Below are positions 34,376 through 43,064 of a DNA stretch of 64,000 nucleotides, in pieces. The notes beneath the pieces are model-generated. The model did not search any database. It saw only the letters and a list, made by a program, of their open reading frames with translations, and was not told where the DNA came from. Each line of letters starts with the position of its first letter. Position 1 is the first letter of the stretch. This DNA comes from Bradyrhizobium frederickii (GTDB taxonomy: Bacteria > Pseudomonadota > Alphaproteobacteria > Rhizobiales > Xanthobacteraceae). Where the stretch lies: the NCBI RefSeq assembly GCF_004570865.1, contig NZ_SPQS01000019.1, positions 107,924-171,923 on the forward strand, in the 5' to 3' direction. The position numbers and the translations under genes were made by a program.

Positions 34376-35353
34376 CTACTCCCGTACCCGCTCCAGCTTC
34401 TGCAAGCATCGCGTTGCGCGCACCACGGCCGGCATTTCCGCGTCCGGAAAGCTCGTCTTCCAGTCGGTGACGCCGACCTCCCCGACATAGATGTCGCCCT
34501 GCGAATCCAGCGCGATGCCGTGCGGCGCCAGGAATTTGCCGCTGGCGACGCCCGGCCCCGCCTCGCCGCCGAGCCGTGCGATACGGTTGCCCCTGGCGTC
34601 CACGATCGACAGCCGCGGGCCGAGATTGGGCACCTTGCGGTTGACGGCTAAGCCGGGGCCGAGCTCGCCGATCACGAAGGTCGGGCTCTGCGCCCCGCCG
34701 CAGCAGCATAGCGCGCAGGGACGGTGGAGGTTGTTCCACTGCGTCTCGTACTTGCCCTCGCCATCGAACACCTGGACGCGGTGGTTCTCGCGGTCGGCGA
34801 CGTAGACCCAGCCGTCGGCATCGGTGGCGATATTGTGCACGATGTTGAATTGGCCGGGATCGGTGCCAGGCTCGCCCCAGCTCTTGATGAGCTTGCCGTC
34901 CGGCGTGAACTTGTGCACGCGAGCATTGCCATAGCCGTCGGAGACGTAGATCTCGCCCTTCGGCGACAGCGCGGTGTGCGTGCAGCGGTGGAACGGCTCG
35001 CCGCTCATGAACGGCGACGGCTTCTCGGGAATGCCGATCGTCAGCAGCACCTTGCCGTCGGTGGTGCATTTGCGCACGGTGTGGTCGCCGTCATCGGTGC
35101 AATAGAGATTGTCGTCGGCATCGATGTGGAGGCCGTGCGCGCGCGAGAACAGGCCTTCGCCAAAGCTGCGGAGGAAATTGCCCTCGCGGTCCAACACCAC
35201 CATCGGATGGGCGCCGCGATTGAAGACGTAGATCTGGTCGCGGCTGTCGACCGCGACCGAGGCGACGTCGGTGAGCTGCCAGCCGTCCGGGAGCTTTGCG
35301 AAGTTTTCGACGACGCGATAGCGGTGCTCGCCGCTGCCGAGAATGGCTGGCAT
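34376..35353 (-). CDS. NHL-repeat beta-propeller protein
   Basis: 325 residues without signal peptide, six NHL-type blades: e.g. VASVAVDSRDQIYVFNRGAHPMVVLD, AHGLHIDADDNLYCTDDGDHTVRK, HTALSPKGEIYVSDGYGNARVHKF, NIATDADGWVYVADRENHRVQVFD, APHGIALDSQGDIYVGEVG. Such proteins are often labelled peptidyl-alpha-hydroxyglycine lyase-like, but activity is not implied. A CALCCCG Cys cluster lies between two blades, unusual for a plain propeller. It heads, or ends, a block of minus-strand catabolic genes (34376-41152). Confidence 0.85.
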   Translation of the reverse strand: MPAILGSGEHRYRVVENFAKLPDGWQLTDVASVAVDSRDQIYVFNRGAHPMVVLDREGNFLRSFGEGLFSRAHGLHIDADDNLYCTDDGDHTVRKCTTDGKVLLTIGIPEKPSPFMSGEPFHRCTHTALSPKGEIYVSDGYGNARVHKFTPDGKLIKSWGEPGTDPGQFNIVHNIATDADGWVYVADRENHRVQVFDGEGKYETQWNNLHRPCALCCCGGAQSPTFVIGELGPGLAVNRKVPNLGPRLSIVDARGNRIARLGGEAGPGVASGKFLAPHGIALDSQGDIYVGEVGVTDWKTSFPDAEMPAVVRATRCLQKLERVRE

Positions 35354-35370
35354 GGGTGGTCTCTCCTTCT

Positions 35371-35471
35371 GTCATTCCGGGGCACGCGTAGCGTGAGCCC
35401 GGAATCCATTGTGCGGCGCATTTCGTGGTTGGAGGGATTCCGGGCTCGCGCTACGCGCGCCCCGGAATGAC
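35371..35471. repeat. 101-bp element with nested 13-bp inverted repeats
   Basis: Terminal arms GTCATTCCGGGGC (35371-35383) / GCCCCGGAATGAC (35459-35471), nested inside by GAGCCCGGAATCC (35395-35407) / GGATTCCGGGCTC (35435-35447). It occupies the spacer between the NHL gene and the monooxygenase. A half-element with GCCCCGGAATGAC also appears at 47145-47157. Resembles many-copy Bradyrhizobium palindromes as I recall them. Confidence 0.75.
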
Positions 35472-35479
35472 CACTAGGT

Positions 35480-37243
35480 TTACGTCCGTCCCAAAATCCC
35501 TTCCTCGATCGCCTTGATCTGGAGCGCCAGATATTTCGAGTTGATCCGGCACTGCGCCAGGCTGCCGGCGATGAACCAGAGACCGGCCTGCCTGGTGCGC
35601 GCATACATGTTGCGCAGCTCAAGACCGTCGCCAAAGCCCCAGATCGGGCCGACGCGGTCGGCCACGGCATCGCCGAACAGCTTTCGCACCAGATAGTCCT
35701 GCGATTTGTAGCCGGTGGAGAGCACGATGAGATCGGCCGCAATGGTCGAGCCGTCCTTCATCCGGGCGCCTTCGGCGACGAAGCTCTCGATGTCGGCGAA
35801 CTGCCTGAGCTTGACCTTGCCCTCGACGATCAGGTTGGAGCAGCCGACGTTGAAATAATAGCCGCCGCCGCGGGTGAGGTATTTGAATTGCCAGCCGGTG
35901 CCGGCCTCGCCGAAGTCGAGCTTGAAGCCGACGCGGGCAAGGCCGTCGAGCAGCTCCTTGTCGAGCTGCTTCGACTGCTCGGTCAGCATGACATGCGTCT
36001 TCTTCGCGAGCGGCGTCGGCATCGAGGCCGCGATCAGGTCGTTGTCCTCGAGCGTGCCTTCATTGTAGATCGCATAAGCGAGCTGTGCCGACGGCTCGAT
36101 ATTGGTGACCAGTGTGGGCGAGCGCTGCACCAGCGTCACCTCGGCGCCGCTGGAATACAGATCCTGCGCGATGTCGTGACCGCTGTTGCCGGTGCCGATG
36201 ACGATCGCGCGCTTGCCGGTCCAGGTCTCGCCGTCCTGGTAATTGCTGGAATGCACCAGCGTCCCCCTGAAATTGGCGAGGCTCGGAATGTCCGGAATGT
36301 TGGCGATCCCGCTGACGCCGGTTGCCATGACGACATGGCGCGGATGCATGGTCCGCTCGCTGCCGTCGGCGCGCCGCAGTGTCACCGCCCAGCATCGCTT
36401 CGTCTCGTCATAGGAGCCACCTTCGAACGCGGTGCCGGTCCAGAAATTCAGCTCCATCGCATCGACGTAAGCCTCGAACCAGTTGGCGAGCTTGTCCTTG
36501 GGAATATAGGTCGGCCAGCTCGGCGGAAACGGCATGTAGGGCAGATGATTGACCTGCACCTGGTTGTGCAGCGTCAGCGCATGATAGCGCTTGCGCCAAT
36601 TGTCGCCGATCCGCATTTCGCGGTCGACGATCAGCGTGTCGACCTGCAACTGCTTCAATCGCGCTGCGACCGCAAGTCCGGCCTGGCCGCCGCCGACCAC
36701 CAGCACGGCCGGATCGCGGTCGGCATAGTCGCGCGAGGCGTTGCGCAAATCGAGCCAGTTCGGTCCGCGGAAATCGCGCGAATAGGCCTGGCCGCGCGGG
36801 CGCGAGGTGCCGAGCTGCTCCTCGAATCCCTTGAGCTCGTCGAGCGCGGTCAGCAGCGTCCAGGCCTTCAGACCGTCGTCGTCGGTGCCCTCGGGTGCGA
36901 GCCGGACGATACCGCTGCCGCGCCCGATTGCCGTTTCGAAATCGAAGATCGCCTCAACGCAGTTGCAGCCGGCGCGCGTGACCCAGCGCGGCGGTGCGCG
37001 GTTGGGCGCGATCTTGAAACTGGCCGGTGCCGCCTTGGGCGCGAGTGCGGCCAGCGCATGGGCAATCGTGTCGCGGCCGGCGAGCGTTTGCAGGTTCCAG
37101 CTCAGCGCCAGCACGTCGCGCCAGAAGCTGTCGGCGAGGAAGAGATGGTCCAGCGCGGCGGGCTCGGGCTTGCTCAGCGTTTGCTCGAACGCGTCGAGCC
37201 AGCCTTGCGCGGATGCGGCAATATCCTTGGTCCTGTCCAGCAT
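35480..37243 (-). CDS. FAD-dependent monooxygenase (FMO type) with N-terminal NTF2-like domain
   Basis: 587 residues. Residues about 1-140 look like an NTF2/SnoaL-type domain (WLDAFEQTLSKPEPAALDHLF). The C-terminal flavoprotein has the FAD GxGxxG motif VVGGGQAGLAVA, the FMO-type motif NFRGTLVHSSNY (F-x-G-x3-H-x3-Y), the NADPH motif VIGTGNSGHDIA, and LIVLSTGYKSQDYLV. Such two-domain enzymes are known in actinobacteria and proteobacteria with unknown substrates. Start at ATG 37243; upstream in-frame residues lack coding character. Confidence 0.88.
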   Translation of the reverse strand: MLDRTKDIAASAQGWLDAFEQTLSKPEPAALDHLFLADSFWRDVLALSWNLQTLAGRDTIAHALAALAPKAAPASFKIAPNRAPPRWVTRAGCNCVEAIFDFETAIGRGSGIVRLAPEGTDDDGLKAWTLLTALDELKGFEEQLGTSRPRGQAYSRDFRGPNWLDLRNASRDYADRDPAVLVVGGGQAGLAVAARLKQLQVDTLIVDREMRIGDNWRKRYHALTLHNQVQVNHLPYMPFPPSWPTYIPKDKLANWFEAYVDAMELNFWTGTAFEGGSYDETKRCWAVTLRRADGSERTMHPRHVVMATGVSGIANIPDIPSLANFRGTLVHSSNYQDGETWTGKRAIVIGTGNSGHDIAQDLYSSGAEVTLVQRSPTLVTNIEPSAQLAYAIYNEGTLEDNDLIAASMPTPLAKKTHVMLTEQSKQLDKELLDGLARVGFKLDFGEAGTGWQFKYLTRGGGYYFNVGCSNLIVEGKVKLRQFADIESFVAEGARMKDGSTIAADLIVLSTGYKSQDYLVRKLFGDAVADRVGPIWGFGDGLELRNMYARTRQAGLWFIAGSLAQCRINSKYLALQIKAIEEGILGRT

Positions 37244-37391
37244 GCGCGACCTCGTGGCCGTCTTCGCGGCGTTTCCTCTGGTCGAAGCTATACGGTTTTG
37301 CAGGCCGCCAAAAGCCGGTGACCCGCGCAATGCCGGCATATGGCACTGCTATGTGCAGGAGATGCTTCAGGGAGGCTCCGGCGACGGGTGG

Positions 37392-38918
37392 CTAAGGCCC
37401 GCCCGCCCTCCGATCCGCCCAATAGGGATCGCGCAGCTTGCGCTTGAAGATCTTTCCGGTCGCCTCGCGGGGCAGCGCATCCAGGAACTGAACCTCCTTC
37501 GGCACCTTGAAGTTGGCCAGCCGGTCGCGCAGCCAGGCTTGCACTGCACCGGCGGAGAGCTCCGCGCCGGTGTCGGGCTCAATGCAGGCGCATAACCGCT
37601 CGCCATATTCGGCGTCGGGGATGCCGAAGACGGCGCAATCGCGCACGCCCGGCATTCCGATCAGCACGTTCTCGATTTCGGCGGGATAGATGTTGACGCC
37701 GCCCGAGATCACCATGTCGCGCTTGCGGTCGCACAAAAACAGATAGCCGTCCTCGTCGAGATAGCCGACGTCCCCGACGCTGACGAGGCCGTCGCGCCCG
37801 GCCTCCGCCCGGGCCTGCGCCTTGCCGTGATAGTCGAAGTCGGGCACCGCGGTCTGGCGCATGTAGATCTCGCCGACCTCGCCGACGCCGCAGAGACCGC
37901 CGTCGTCGCGGAAGATCTTGACGATGCCGCCTTCGATGGCGCGGCCGACCGTGCCGGGCTTCTTCAGGGCTTCCTCTGCGGAGTGCCACACCGGGATCCC
38001 GGTCTCGGTCGAGCCGAAATATTCGTTGATGACCGGTCCCCACCACTCGATCATGGCCCGCTTGACTTCGGGCGGGCAGGGCGCGGCGCCGTGCACGACG
38101 AAACGCAGTGACGAGAGGTCGTAGCGATCTCTTATCGTCTCGGGCAGCCGCAGCAGCCGGACGAACATGGTCGGGACCATGTGGATGTGGGTGACGCGGT
38201 GACGCTCGATCAGCGCAAGCAGCTCCTCCGCGTCGAACCGCGCCTGGAGCACGATGGTGCAGCCGCAGCGGAAGGCCAGCATGCCGTAGGAGTGCGGCGC
38301 CGAGTGATACATCGGGCCGTTGATCAGCACGACCTGATTGTCGCGCGGCTTGATGCCATAGGCGATGGCGCCGACGCGCTCGGAGGCCGCCGCCTGCTCG
38401 GGTCGCATCGGCATCCGTCGCACGCCCTTCGGCAGGCCGGTGGTTCCCGACGTGTAGATCATCGCCGCGGCCCGGCGCGGCGGCTCCCGCGATTCCGGAT
38501 GGCCGTCGCGCCAGCGGTCCCAATCCGTCAGTCCCGAGGGGACCTCAGTCAGCTCAGGGGGAATTGCGAAGGTCGCCGCGAGCTCGGGCGGCGTCCGGAC
38601 CACGAAGAGACGGACGTCCTCCGGCACGCCGGAGCGGATCTGCGGCAGCAGGTCGGCATGGCAAACCAGGATCTTCGCGCCGCTGTCGGTCAGGATATAG
38701 CGGACCTCTTCCGCCTTGAGATGCCAGTTGATCGGCACCACCGGACTGCCCAGAGCGGCGGAGGCCGCGACCACCTCGAACAGCGCGAAATCGTTGCGCA
38801 GCATCATGGCGACCGGGGCGCCCTCGACGAGACCGAGCTCGCGAAGCCCGCTCGCCGCACGCCTGATGCGCGCCTGGATCTCGTCATGGCCGATTCGGCG
38901 TTCGCCGCTGATGATCAT
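37392..38918 (-). CDS. acyl-CoA synthetase / AMP-dependent ligase
   Basis: 508-residue adenylate-forming enzyme activating a carboxylic acid to its CoA thioester. Motifs in order: AMP-binding P-loop MIYTSGTTGLPKGV (about 155-170), MYHSAPH, NEYFGSTETGIPV, GDVGYLDEDGYLFLCDRKRDMVISGG, and C-terminal catalytic Lys in LPREATGKIFKRKLRD. No signal peptide. Its stop is 149 bp from the monooxygenase start and its own start is close to the binding-protein stop, so it is probably in one transcript with neighbours. Substrate unknown. Confidence 0.92.
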   Translation of the reverse strand: MIISGERRIGHDEIQARIRRAASGLRELGLVEGAPVAMMLRNDFALFEVVAASAALGSPVVPINWHLKAEEVRYILTDSGAKILVCHADLLPQIRSGVPEDVRLFVVRTPPELAATFAIPPELTEVPSGLTDWDRWRDGHPESREPPRRAAAMIYTSGTTGLPKGVRRMPMRPEQAAASERVGAIAYGIKPRDNQVVLINGPMYHSAPHSYGMLAFRCGCTIVLQARFDAEELLALIERHRVTHIHMVPTMFVRLLRLPETIRDRYDLSSLRFVVHGAAPCPPEVKRAMIEWWGPVINEYFGSTETGIPVWHSAEEALKKPGTVGRAIEGGIVKIFRDDGGLCGVGEVGEIYMRQTAVPDFDYHGKAQARAEAGRDGLVSVGDVGYLDEDGYLFLCDRKRDMVISGGVNIYPAEIENVLIGMPGVRDCAVFGIPDAEYGERLCACIEPDTGAELSAGAVQAWLRDRLANFKVPKEVQFLDALPREATGKIFKRKLRDPYWADRRAGGP

Positions 38919-38940
38919 GGCGTGTCCCTTTCGCTCGTGT

Positions 38941-40125
38941 CTAGCGATCGTCCAGCACGTCGCCGAACCCGACCCAGCTCTTGCCGTTGAAGCGGCGGAG
39001 CTGCAGCTGCTGGAACGGAAGATAGTCGTCGGAGCCGGTGGTGACCGACACGCCCGGCAGCAGCAGCGGTAGCTTGACGTCCTTCAGCGATGCGGCCTGG
39101 CGCATGATGTTGTCGCGGCTGACATCGTCCTTGCACGCCTTGAGGACCGTCATCAGCAGCGTCGCGTAATGGTAGCCGGCCGCGTAGTTGGAATTGGAGA
39201 GGTCTGCGGTCGGCATGTATTGCTTCATGAAGGCGAAGTATTCCTTCACGCCGGGATCGCCGGCCCATTGCGGGTCCATCGTGTCCTTCTGGTTGCTCGA
39301 CGAGATCAGGCCGACCGCATTGTCCAGTCCGGCGGGCTCCAGGAACGAGATCGACGAAGCCGACGTCGGCACGAAGAACAGATCGGGCTTCCAGCCGATC
39401 TCGGCCACGCCCTTGATCATCTGCGAGGTGAACTTGCCGAGCACGACGCCGAACAGCACGTCGGCACCCGATGCCTTCAGGGTCGAGAGCTGCGAGCTGA
39501 TCGTCGGCGCGCTGGTCTCGTAGGTCTGCTCCGCGACGATCATGCCCGCGGCCTTGTCGCCGAGCGCGCGCTTGAAGCCGGCGACATAGTCGCGGCCGAA
39601 ATCATCGTTCTGGGACAGGATGGCGATCTTGGCGCCGGGCTTGGTCCGCAGCACGTGCTTGGCATAGACCACGCCCTCGGACTCGTAGGCGGCCATGCCG
39701 GGCATGGTCCACGGATATTTCTGCGGATCGGCCCATTTCGTCGCGCCTGAGAGCACGAACAGCTGCGGCACCTTCTTGCCGTTGAGGTAGCGCTGCACGG
39801 CGCTGTTGGTGGCGGTGCCGAGCGAGCCGAACATCATCAGCACCTCGTCCTGCTCCACCAACTTGCGGGTCTGCTCGACCGTCTTCGGCGGCGAGTAGGC
39901 GTCATCGAGCGTGATGAACCTGACCTTGCGGCCGTTGATGCCGCCTTCGGCATTCACCTTCTCGAAGAACGCCTCCTGCGTCCGTCCGATCGCCCCGAAG
40001 CCGGACGCCGGACCGCTATAGGGCAGGGTCTGCCCGATCCGGATCTCATCGCTGCCTTCGGCCTGGGCGCTGTCGGTGGCGAGCGCCAGCAAGGATAGGC
40101 CGATCAGTGCGGCTGCCAGCTTCAT
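38941..40125 (-). CDS. branched-chain amino acid-type ABC substrate-binding protein (orphan)
   Basis: 394 residues: signal peptide 1-22 (ending DSAQA), then a Peripla_BP_6 receptor: IRIGQTLPYSGPASGFGAIGRTQEAFFEKVNAEGG, KVRFITLDDAYSPPKTVEQTRKL, YAKHVLRTKPGAKIAILSQNDDFGRDYV. This receptor class serves LivHMGF-type importers but is widely used for aromatic acids. No permease or ATPase genes accompany it here, so it must share a system elsewhere. Confidence 0.9.
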   Translation of the reverse strand: MKLAAALIGLSLLALATDSAQAEGSDEIRIGQTLPYSGPASGFGAIGRTQEAFFEKVNAEGGINGRKVRFITLDDAYSPPKTVEQTRKLVEQDEVLMMFGSLGTATNSAVQRYLNGKKVPQLFVLSGATKWADPQKYPWTMPGMAAYESEGVVYAKHVLRTKPGAKIAILSQNDDFGRDYVAGFKRALGDKAAGMIVAEQTYETSAPTISSQLSTLKASGADVLFGVVLGKFTSQMIKGVAEIGWKPDLFFVPTSASSISFLEPAGLDNAVGLISSSNQKDTMDPQWAGDPGVKEYFAFMKQYMPTADLSNSNYAAGYHYATLLMTVLKACKDDVSRDNIMRQAASLKDVKLPLLLPGVSVTTGSDDYLPFQQLQLRRFNGKSWVGFGDVLDDR

Positions 40126-40177
40126 GGTGTCCTCCCGTTTTTCGTTGTCAGTCCAATCTCGTCGTCGGACCGCGTCG

Positions 40178-41152
40178 TCAGGCGCTCGCGCGCATCAGGA
40201 AATCCTGCCGGGCCTGATCGAATTCTCCCTTCATCCGGTCCACGAGCTCGGCGACCGGCGGCGCATCCAGGATCTGGCCGATGCCCTGGCCCGATCCCCA
40301 GATGTCGCGCCACGCCTTCGACTTCATGTTGCCGCCGGAGCCGAAATTCATCTTCGACTTGTCGGCGACCGGGAGATTGTCCGGATCGAGACCTGCGGCG
40401 GCGATCGAAGGGCCGAGATAATTGCCGTGCACCCCGGTGAACAGGTTGGTGTAGACGATGTCGTGCGCGGCATGCTGCGTCAGCGCGGATTTGTAGGCCT
40501 CGTCGGCATTGGCTTCCTTCGTGGCGATGAAGCGCGTGCCCATATAAGCGAGGTCGGCGCCCAGCGTCAGCGCCGAGGCGATGCCGAAGCCGTCGCTGAT
40601 CGCGCCCGACAGCAGGATCGCGCCGCCGAACCATTGCTTGACCTCGCGCACTAGCGCGAAGGGCGACAGCGTGCCGGCATGTCCGCCGGCGCCGGCGCAG
40701 ACCAGGATCAGGCCGTCGACACCCTGCTCGGCGGCCTTGCGCGCGTGCTTGACGTTGATGACGTCGTGGAACACCAGCCCGCCATAGGAATGCGCGGCCT
40801 CGACGATCTCGGCCGGCGGCCGCAGCGAGGTGATGATGATGGGCGCCTTGTGCTTGACGCAGGTCTCCATGTCCTTCATCAGCCGGTCATTGGAGGCATG
40901 GCAGATCTGGTTGACGGCGTAGGGCGCGACCTTCTTGCCGGGATTGCGCGATTTGTATTCGCCGAGCTCGTCCTCGATCCGGCTCAGCCATTCGTCGAGC
41001 TTCTCGACCGGACGGGCGTTGAGTGCGGGAAACGAGCCGACGACGCCCGCTTTGCACTGCGCGATCACCAGCTCCGGGCCGGAAACGATGAAGAGGGGTG
41101 AGCCGACGACGGGCAGCTCCAGGGAATTCCTGAGCAAGGCGGGCAGTGCCAT
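40178..41152 (-). CDS. nitronate monooxygenase-like FMN enzyme (NPD/2-nitropropane dioxygenase family)
   Basis: 324-residue TIM-barrel flavoprotein of the NPD/NMO family, which oxidises alkyl nitronates or acts as an FMN oxidoreductase. Motifs: LPVVGSPLFIVSGPELVIAQ near the N-terminus, ICHASNDRLMKD, ILVCAGAGGHAGTLSPF (phosphate-binding loop), GAISDGFGIASALTLGADLAYMGTRFIATKEA. The Asn/His of some NMO subtypes cannot be assigned. Divergent from the LysR gene; last-sharing promoter with the palindrome at 41284. Confidence 0.87.
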   Translation of the reverse strand: MALPALLRNSLELPVVGSPLFIVSGPELVIAQCKAGVVGSFPALNARPVEKLDEWLSRIEDELGEYKSRNPGKKVAPYAVNQICHASNDRLMKDMETCVKHKAPIIITSLRPPAEIVEAAHSYGGLVFHDVINVKHARKAAEQGVDGLILVCAGAGGHAGTLSPFALVREVKQWFGGAILLSGAISDGFGIASALTLGADLAYMGTRFIATKEANADEAYKSALTQHAAHDIVYTNLFTGVHGNYLGPSIAAAGLDPDNLPVADKSKMNFGSGGNMKSKAWRDIWGSGQGIGQILDAPPVAELVDRMKGEFDQARQDFLMRASA

Positions 41153-41283
41153 CCGATCCTCCTGACAACGCGCATCGGCGGCCTGCCGGCCGATGATCGA
41201 GCGCTTCCATGTCGATTGTCGCGCCGGCGGGTGTCCGCCTGCGGTTTGATCTCACTATAGGGTTGGACGGCGGCCGGGGTATC

Positions 41284-41297
41284 GTTCAATATTGAAC
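41284..41297. promoter_or_regulatory. probable LysR binding site
   Basis: GTTCAATATTGAAC, a perfect 14-bp palindrome (T-N11-A type), 32 bases upstream of the LysR start and 131 bases from the divergent nitronate-monooxygenase-like gene. A second half-site TTTGAACG (41313-41320) follows. Position and shape fit LysR-type recognition/activation sites. Confidence 0.65.
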
Positions 41298-41329
41298 ATG
41301 TAGCTCTTCAGCTTTGAACGAGGACGCCG

Positions 41330-42217
41330 GTGGATTGGGATCTCTGCAAGACCTTCGTCGCGGTCGCCGATAGCGGCAGCTTCACCGCGGCGGCGCGGCG
41401 GCTGCACAGCAGCCATCCGACCGTGAGCCGCAAGATCACGGCGCTGGAAGCCCAGCTCGGCACCAAACTGTTCGCGCGCGCCGCCGACGGCTTCGTGCTC
41501 ACCGCCGACGGCCGCACTTTGCGCGAGCATGCCGAGGCGATGGCCTCCGCCGCGCTGCGGGCCGAGGCCGCCGTTGGCGCCGGCGGGCGCAAGGCGCGCG
41601 GCACGGTCAAGCTGTCGATCGGGGCAACACTGGCCTCGCATTGGCTGATGCCGCGGCTGCGATCCTTCCTCGATGCGCACCATCACATCCGGCTCGAGAT
41701 CATCACGCATCCGTTTCCGGCCAGCGTGTGGCGCCGCGAAGCCGACGTGGTGCTGCGTCCGGTCGACAGCGGCGAGGAGAACCTGGTCGGCCGCAAGATC
41801 GGCCGTCTCGGCACCGGCTTCTATGCCTCGCGCGACTATGCGGCGGGCCGGTCCTTGCCGGAACGCAGCGGCGAGTGGAAGGGCCATAGCATCATCGGCT
41901 TTGCAGATCAGGACTCCAACGCGCAACTGGCGCGGTGGAGCGATGCGATCACGCGCCAGGGCACAATGGTGATGCGCTGCTCGTCGCAGGGCGACATGCT
42001 GGCGGCGGTGCGCGCGGGGATCGGAATCTCCGCGTTGTCCTGCTTCGTCGCGGAGAGCTATCCGGACCTCGTGCGCGTCGCGCCGCAAAAGCTCGTCAGC
42101 GTCGCCGATCTCTGGCTGCTCGCCCACCCCGATCTGGTCGAACTGTCCGCGGTGCGGGCCGTGGTCGACTTCGTGGCCGAATGCGCCCGCGCCGATCGCG
42201 AGCGGCTGCGGGGCTAA
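41330..42217 (+). CDS. LysR-family transcriptional regulator
   Basis: 295 residues. N-terminal winged HTH (about 1-60): DLCKTFVAVADSGSFTAAARRLHSSHPTVSRKITALEAQLGTKLF; C-terminal effector domain (about 90-290). Starts at GTG 41330, divergently from the catabolic gene block, so it is its likely regulator, acting on the palindrome in the spacer. The TAA stop sits within the CTAAAG end of the 105-bp mosaic element (the codon before is GGC, using the element's first C). Confidence 0.92.
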   Translation: MDWDLCKTFVAVADSGSFTAAARRLHSSHPTVSRKITALEAQLGTKLFARAADGFVLTADGRTLREHAEAMASAALRAEAAVGAGGRKARGTVKLSIGATLASHWLMPRLRSFLDAHHHIRLEIITHPFPASVWRREADVVLRPVDSGEENLVGRKIGRLGTGFYASRDYAAGRSLPERSGEWKGHSIIGFADQDSNAQLARWSDAITRQGTMVMRCSSQGDMLAAVRAGIGISALSCFVAESYPDLVRVAPQKLVSVADLWLLAHPDLVELSAVRAVVDFVAECARADRERLRG

Positions 42218-42318
42218 AGCATGATCCGGAAAAGTGCGCAGCGGTTTTCCGAAGAGATCATGCTTGAACAACAAGCTAAAGCGCGATGACGTTCCATCCT
42301 AATCGCATCGCGCTTTAG
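42214..42318. repeat. 105-bp intergenic mosaic element, copy B (RIME1/Bru-RS-like)
   Basis: CTAAAGCATGATCC ... GATTAG-type end ATCGCGCTTTAG; exactly 105 bp, about 95 bases matching copy A (13892-13996) in reverse orientation. Two palindromes as in copy A. It sits between convergent genes and supplies both stop codons: TAA of LysR (42215-42217, plus) and TAA of the DNA glycosylase (42315-42317, minus). It could also serve as a bidirectional terminator by its hairpins. Confidence 0.87.
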
Positions 42319-42968
42319 TTTGAGCCCGCGAGCACGCCCTCGCGCTTCTTCACGGCGCGATAATAGCTCCACCACAAATGCGCGGCGGCGCCGCGAAAGG
42401 GACGCCAGGGTTCGGCGAGCGGCGCCATCTGCTTTTCCGTCGGCCGCGCCTTCAGGCCGAGGCCGATCCTGATGCCCTCCTGCACGGCGAGGTCGCCGGC
42501 CGGCCAGGCATCGCCATGACCGAGGCAGAACAGCAGATAGACGTCCGCGGTCCAGGGCCCGATGCCGGGCAGCGCGATCAGCGTGTGATGCGCGGCATCG
42601 GCGTCTTCCTCGGCCAGCACGTCGAGGTTCAGCCGCTGGGCGCCGATCTCGCGCGCAAGATGCTTCAGCGTCTTGATCTTGGCGGCCGAGAGGCCGAGCC
42701 GTCCCAGCCGGTCGGCGCGGGCGCGGCGCACCGCATCATGGTCGAACGGATCGAAGGCCGCCGCCAGCCGACCCCAGATCGCCGCGGCGCTCGCGGTCGA
42801 GAGCTGCTGCCCGCAGACGATATGGGCAAGCCCCGCAAAACCCGGCTCCCGCCGCCGCAACGCCGGCATGCCCGCGATCTCGAGCACCGGTTTCAGACGC
42901 GGATCGCGCTTGATCAGCGCGTCGACGGCCTCTTCGAGATCGGACTGGGATTCGAGATGGATGGTCAT
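42315..42968 (-). CDS. DNA-3-methyladenine glycosylase (AlkA-like, HhH-GPD)
   Basis: 217-residue base-excision repair glycosylase removing alkylated purines. Helix-hairpin-helix and Gly/Pro loop at 133-146 (LPGIGPWTADVYLL), catalytic Asp159 in AGDLAVQ, and the GQQLSTASAAAIWGRL start of the GPD domain. It lacks the N-terminal beta domain of E. coli AlkA, as is usual for the short type. Stop supplied by mosaic element copy B. Divergent from the nucleotidyltransferase gene, 96 bp apart. Confidence 0.9.
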   Translation of the reverse strand: MTIHLESQSDLEEAVDALIKRDPRLKPVLEIAGMPALRRREPGFAGLAHIVCGQQLSTASAAAIWGRLAAAFDPFDHDAVRRARADRLGRLGLSAAKIKTLKHLAREIGAQRLNLDVLAEEDADAAHHTLIALPGIGPWTADVYLLFCLGHGDAWPAGDLAVQEGIRIGLGLKARPTEKQMAPLAEPWRPFRGAAAHLWWSYYRAVKKREGVLAGSN

Positions 42969-43064
42969 GACATCACCGGCTCGCCGCGATGCGGGTTGGG
43001 CGTCCTGTGGACGGCTTGGGACGATAAGATTAAGACCATACTATCGAAATCCCGGAAGCGTTCG

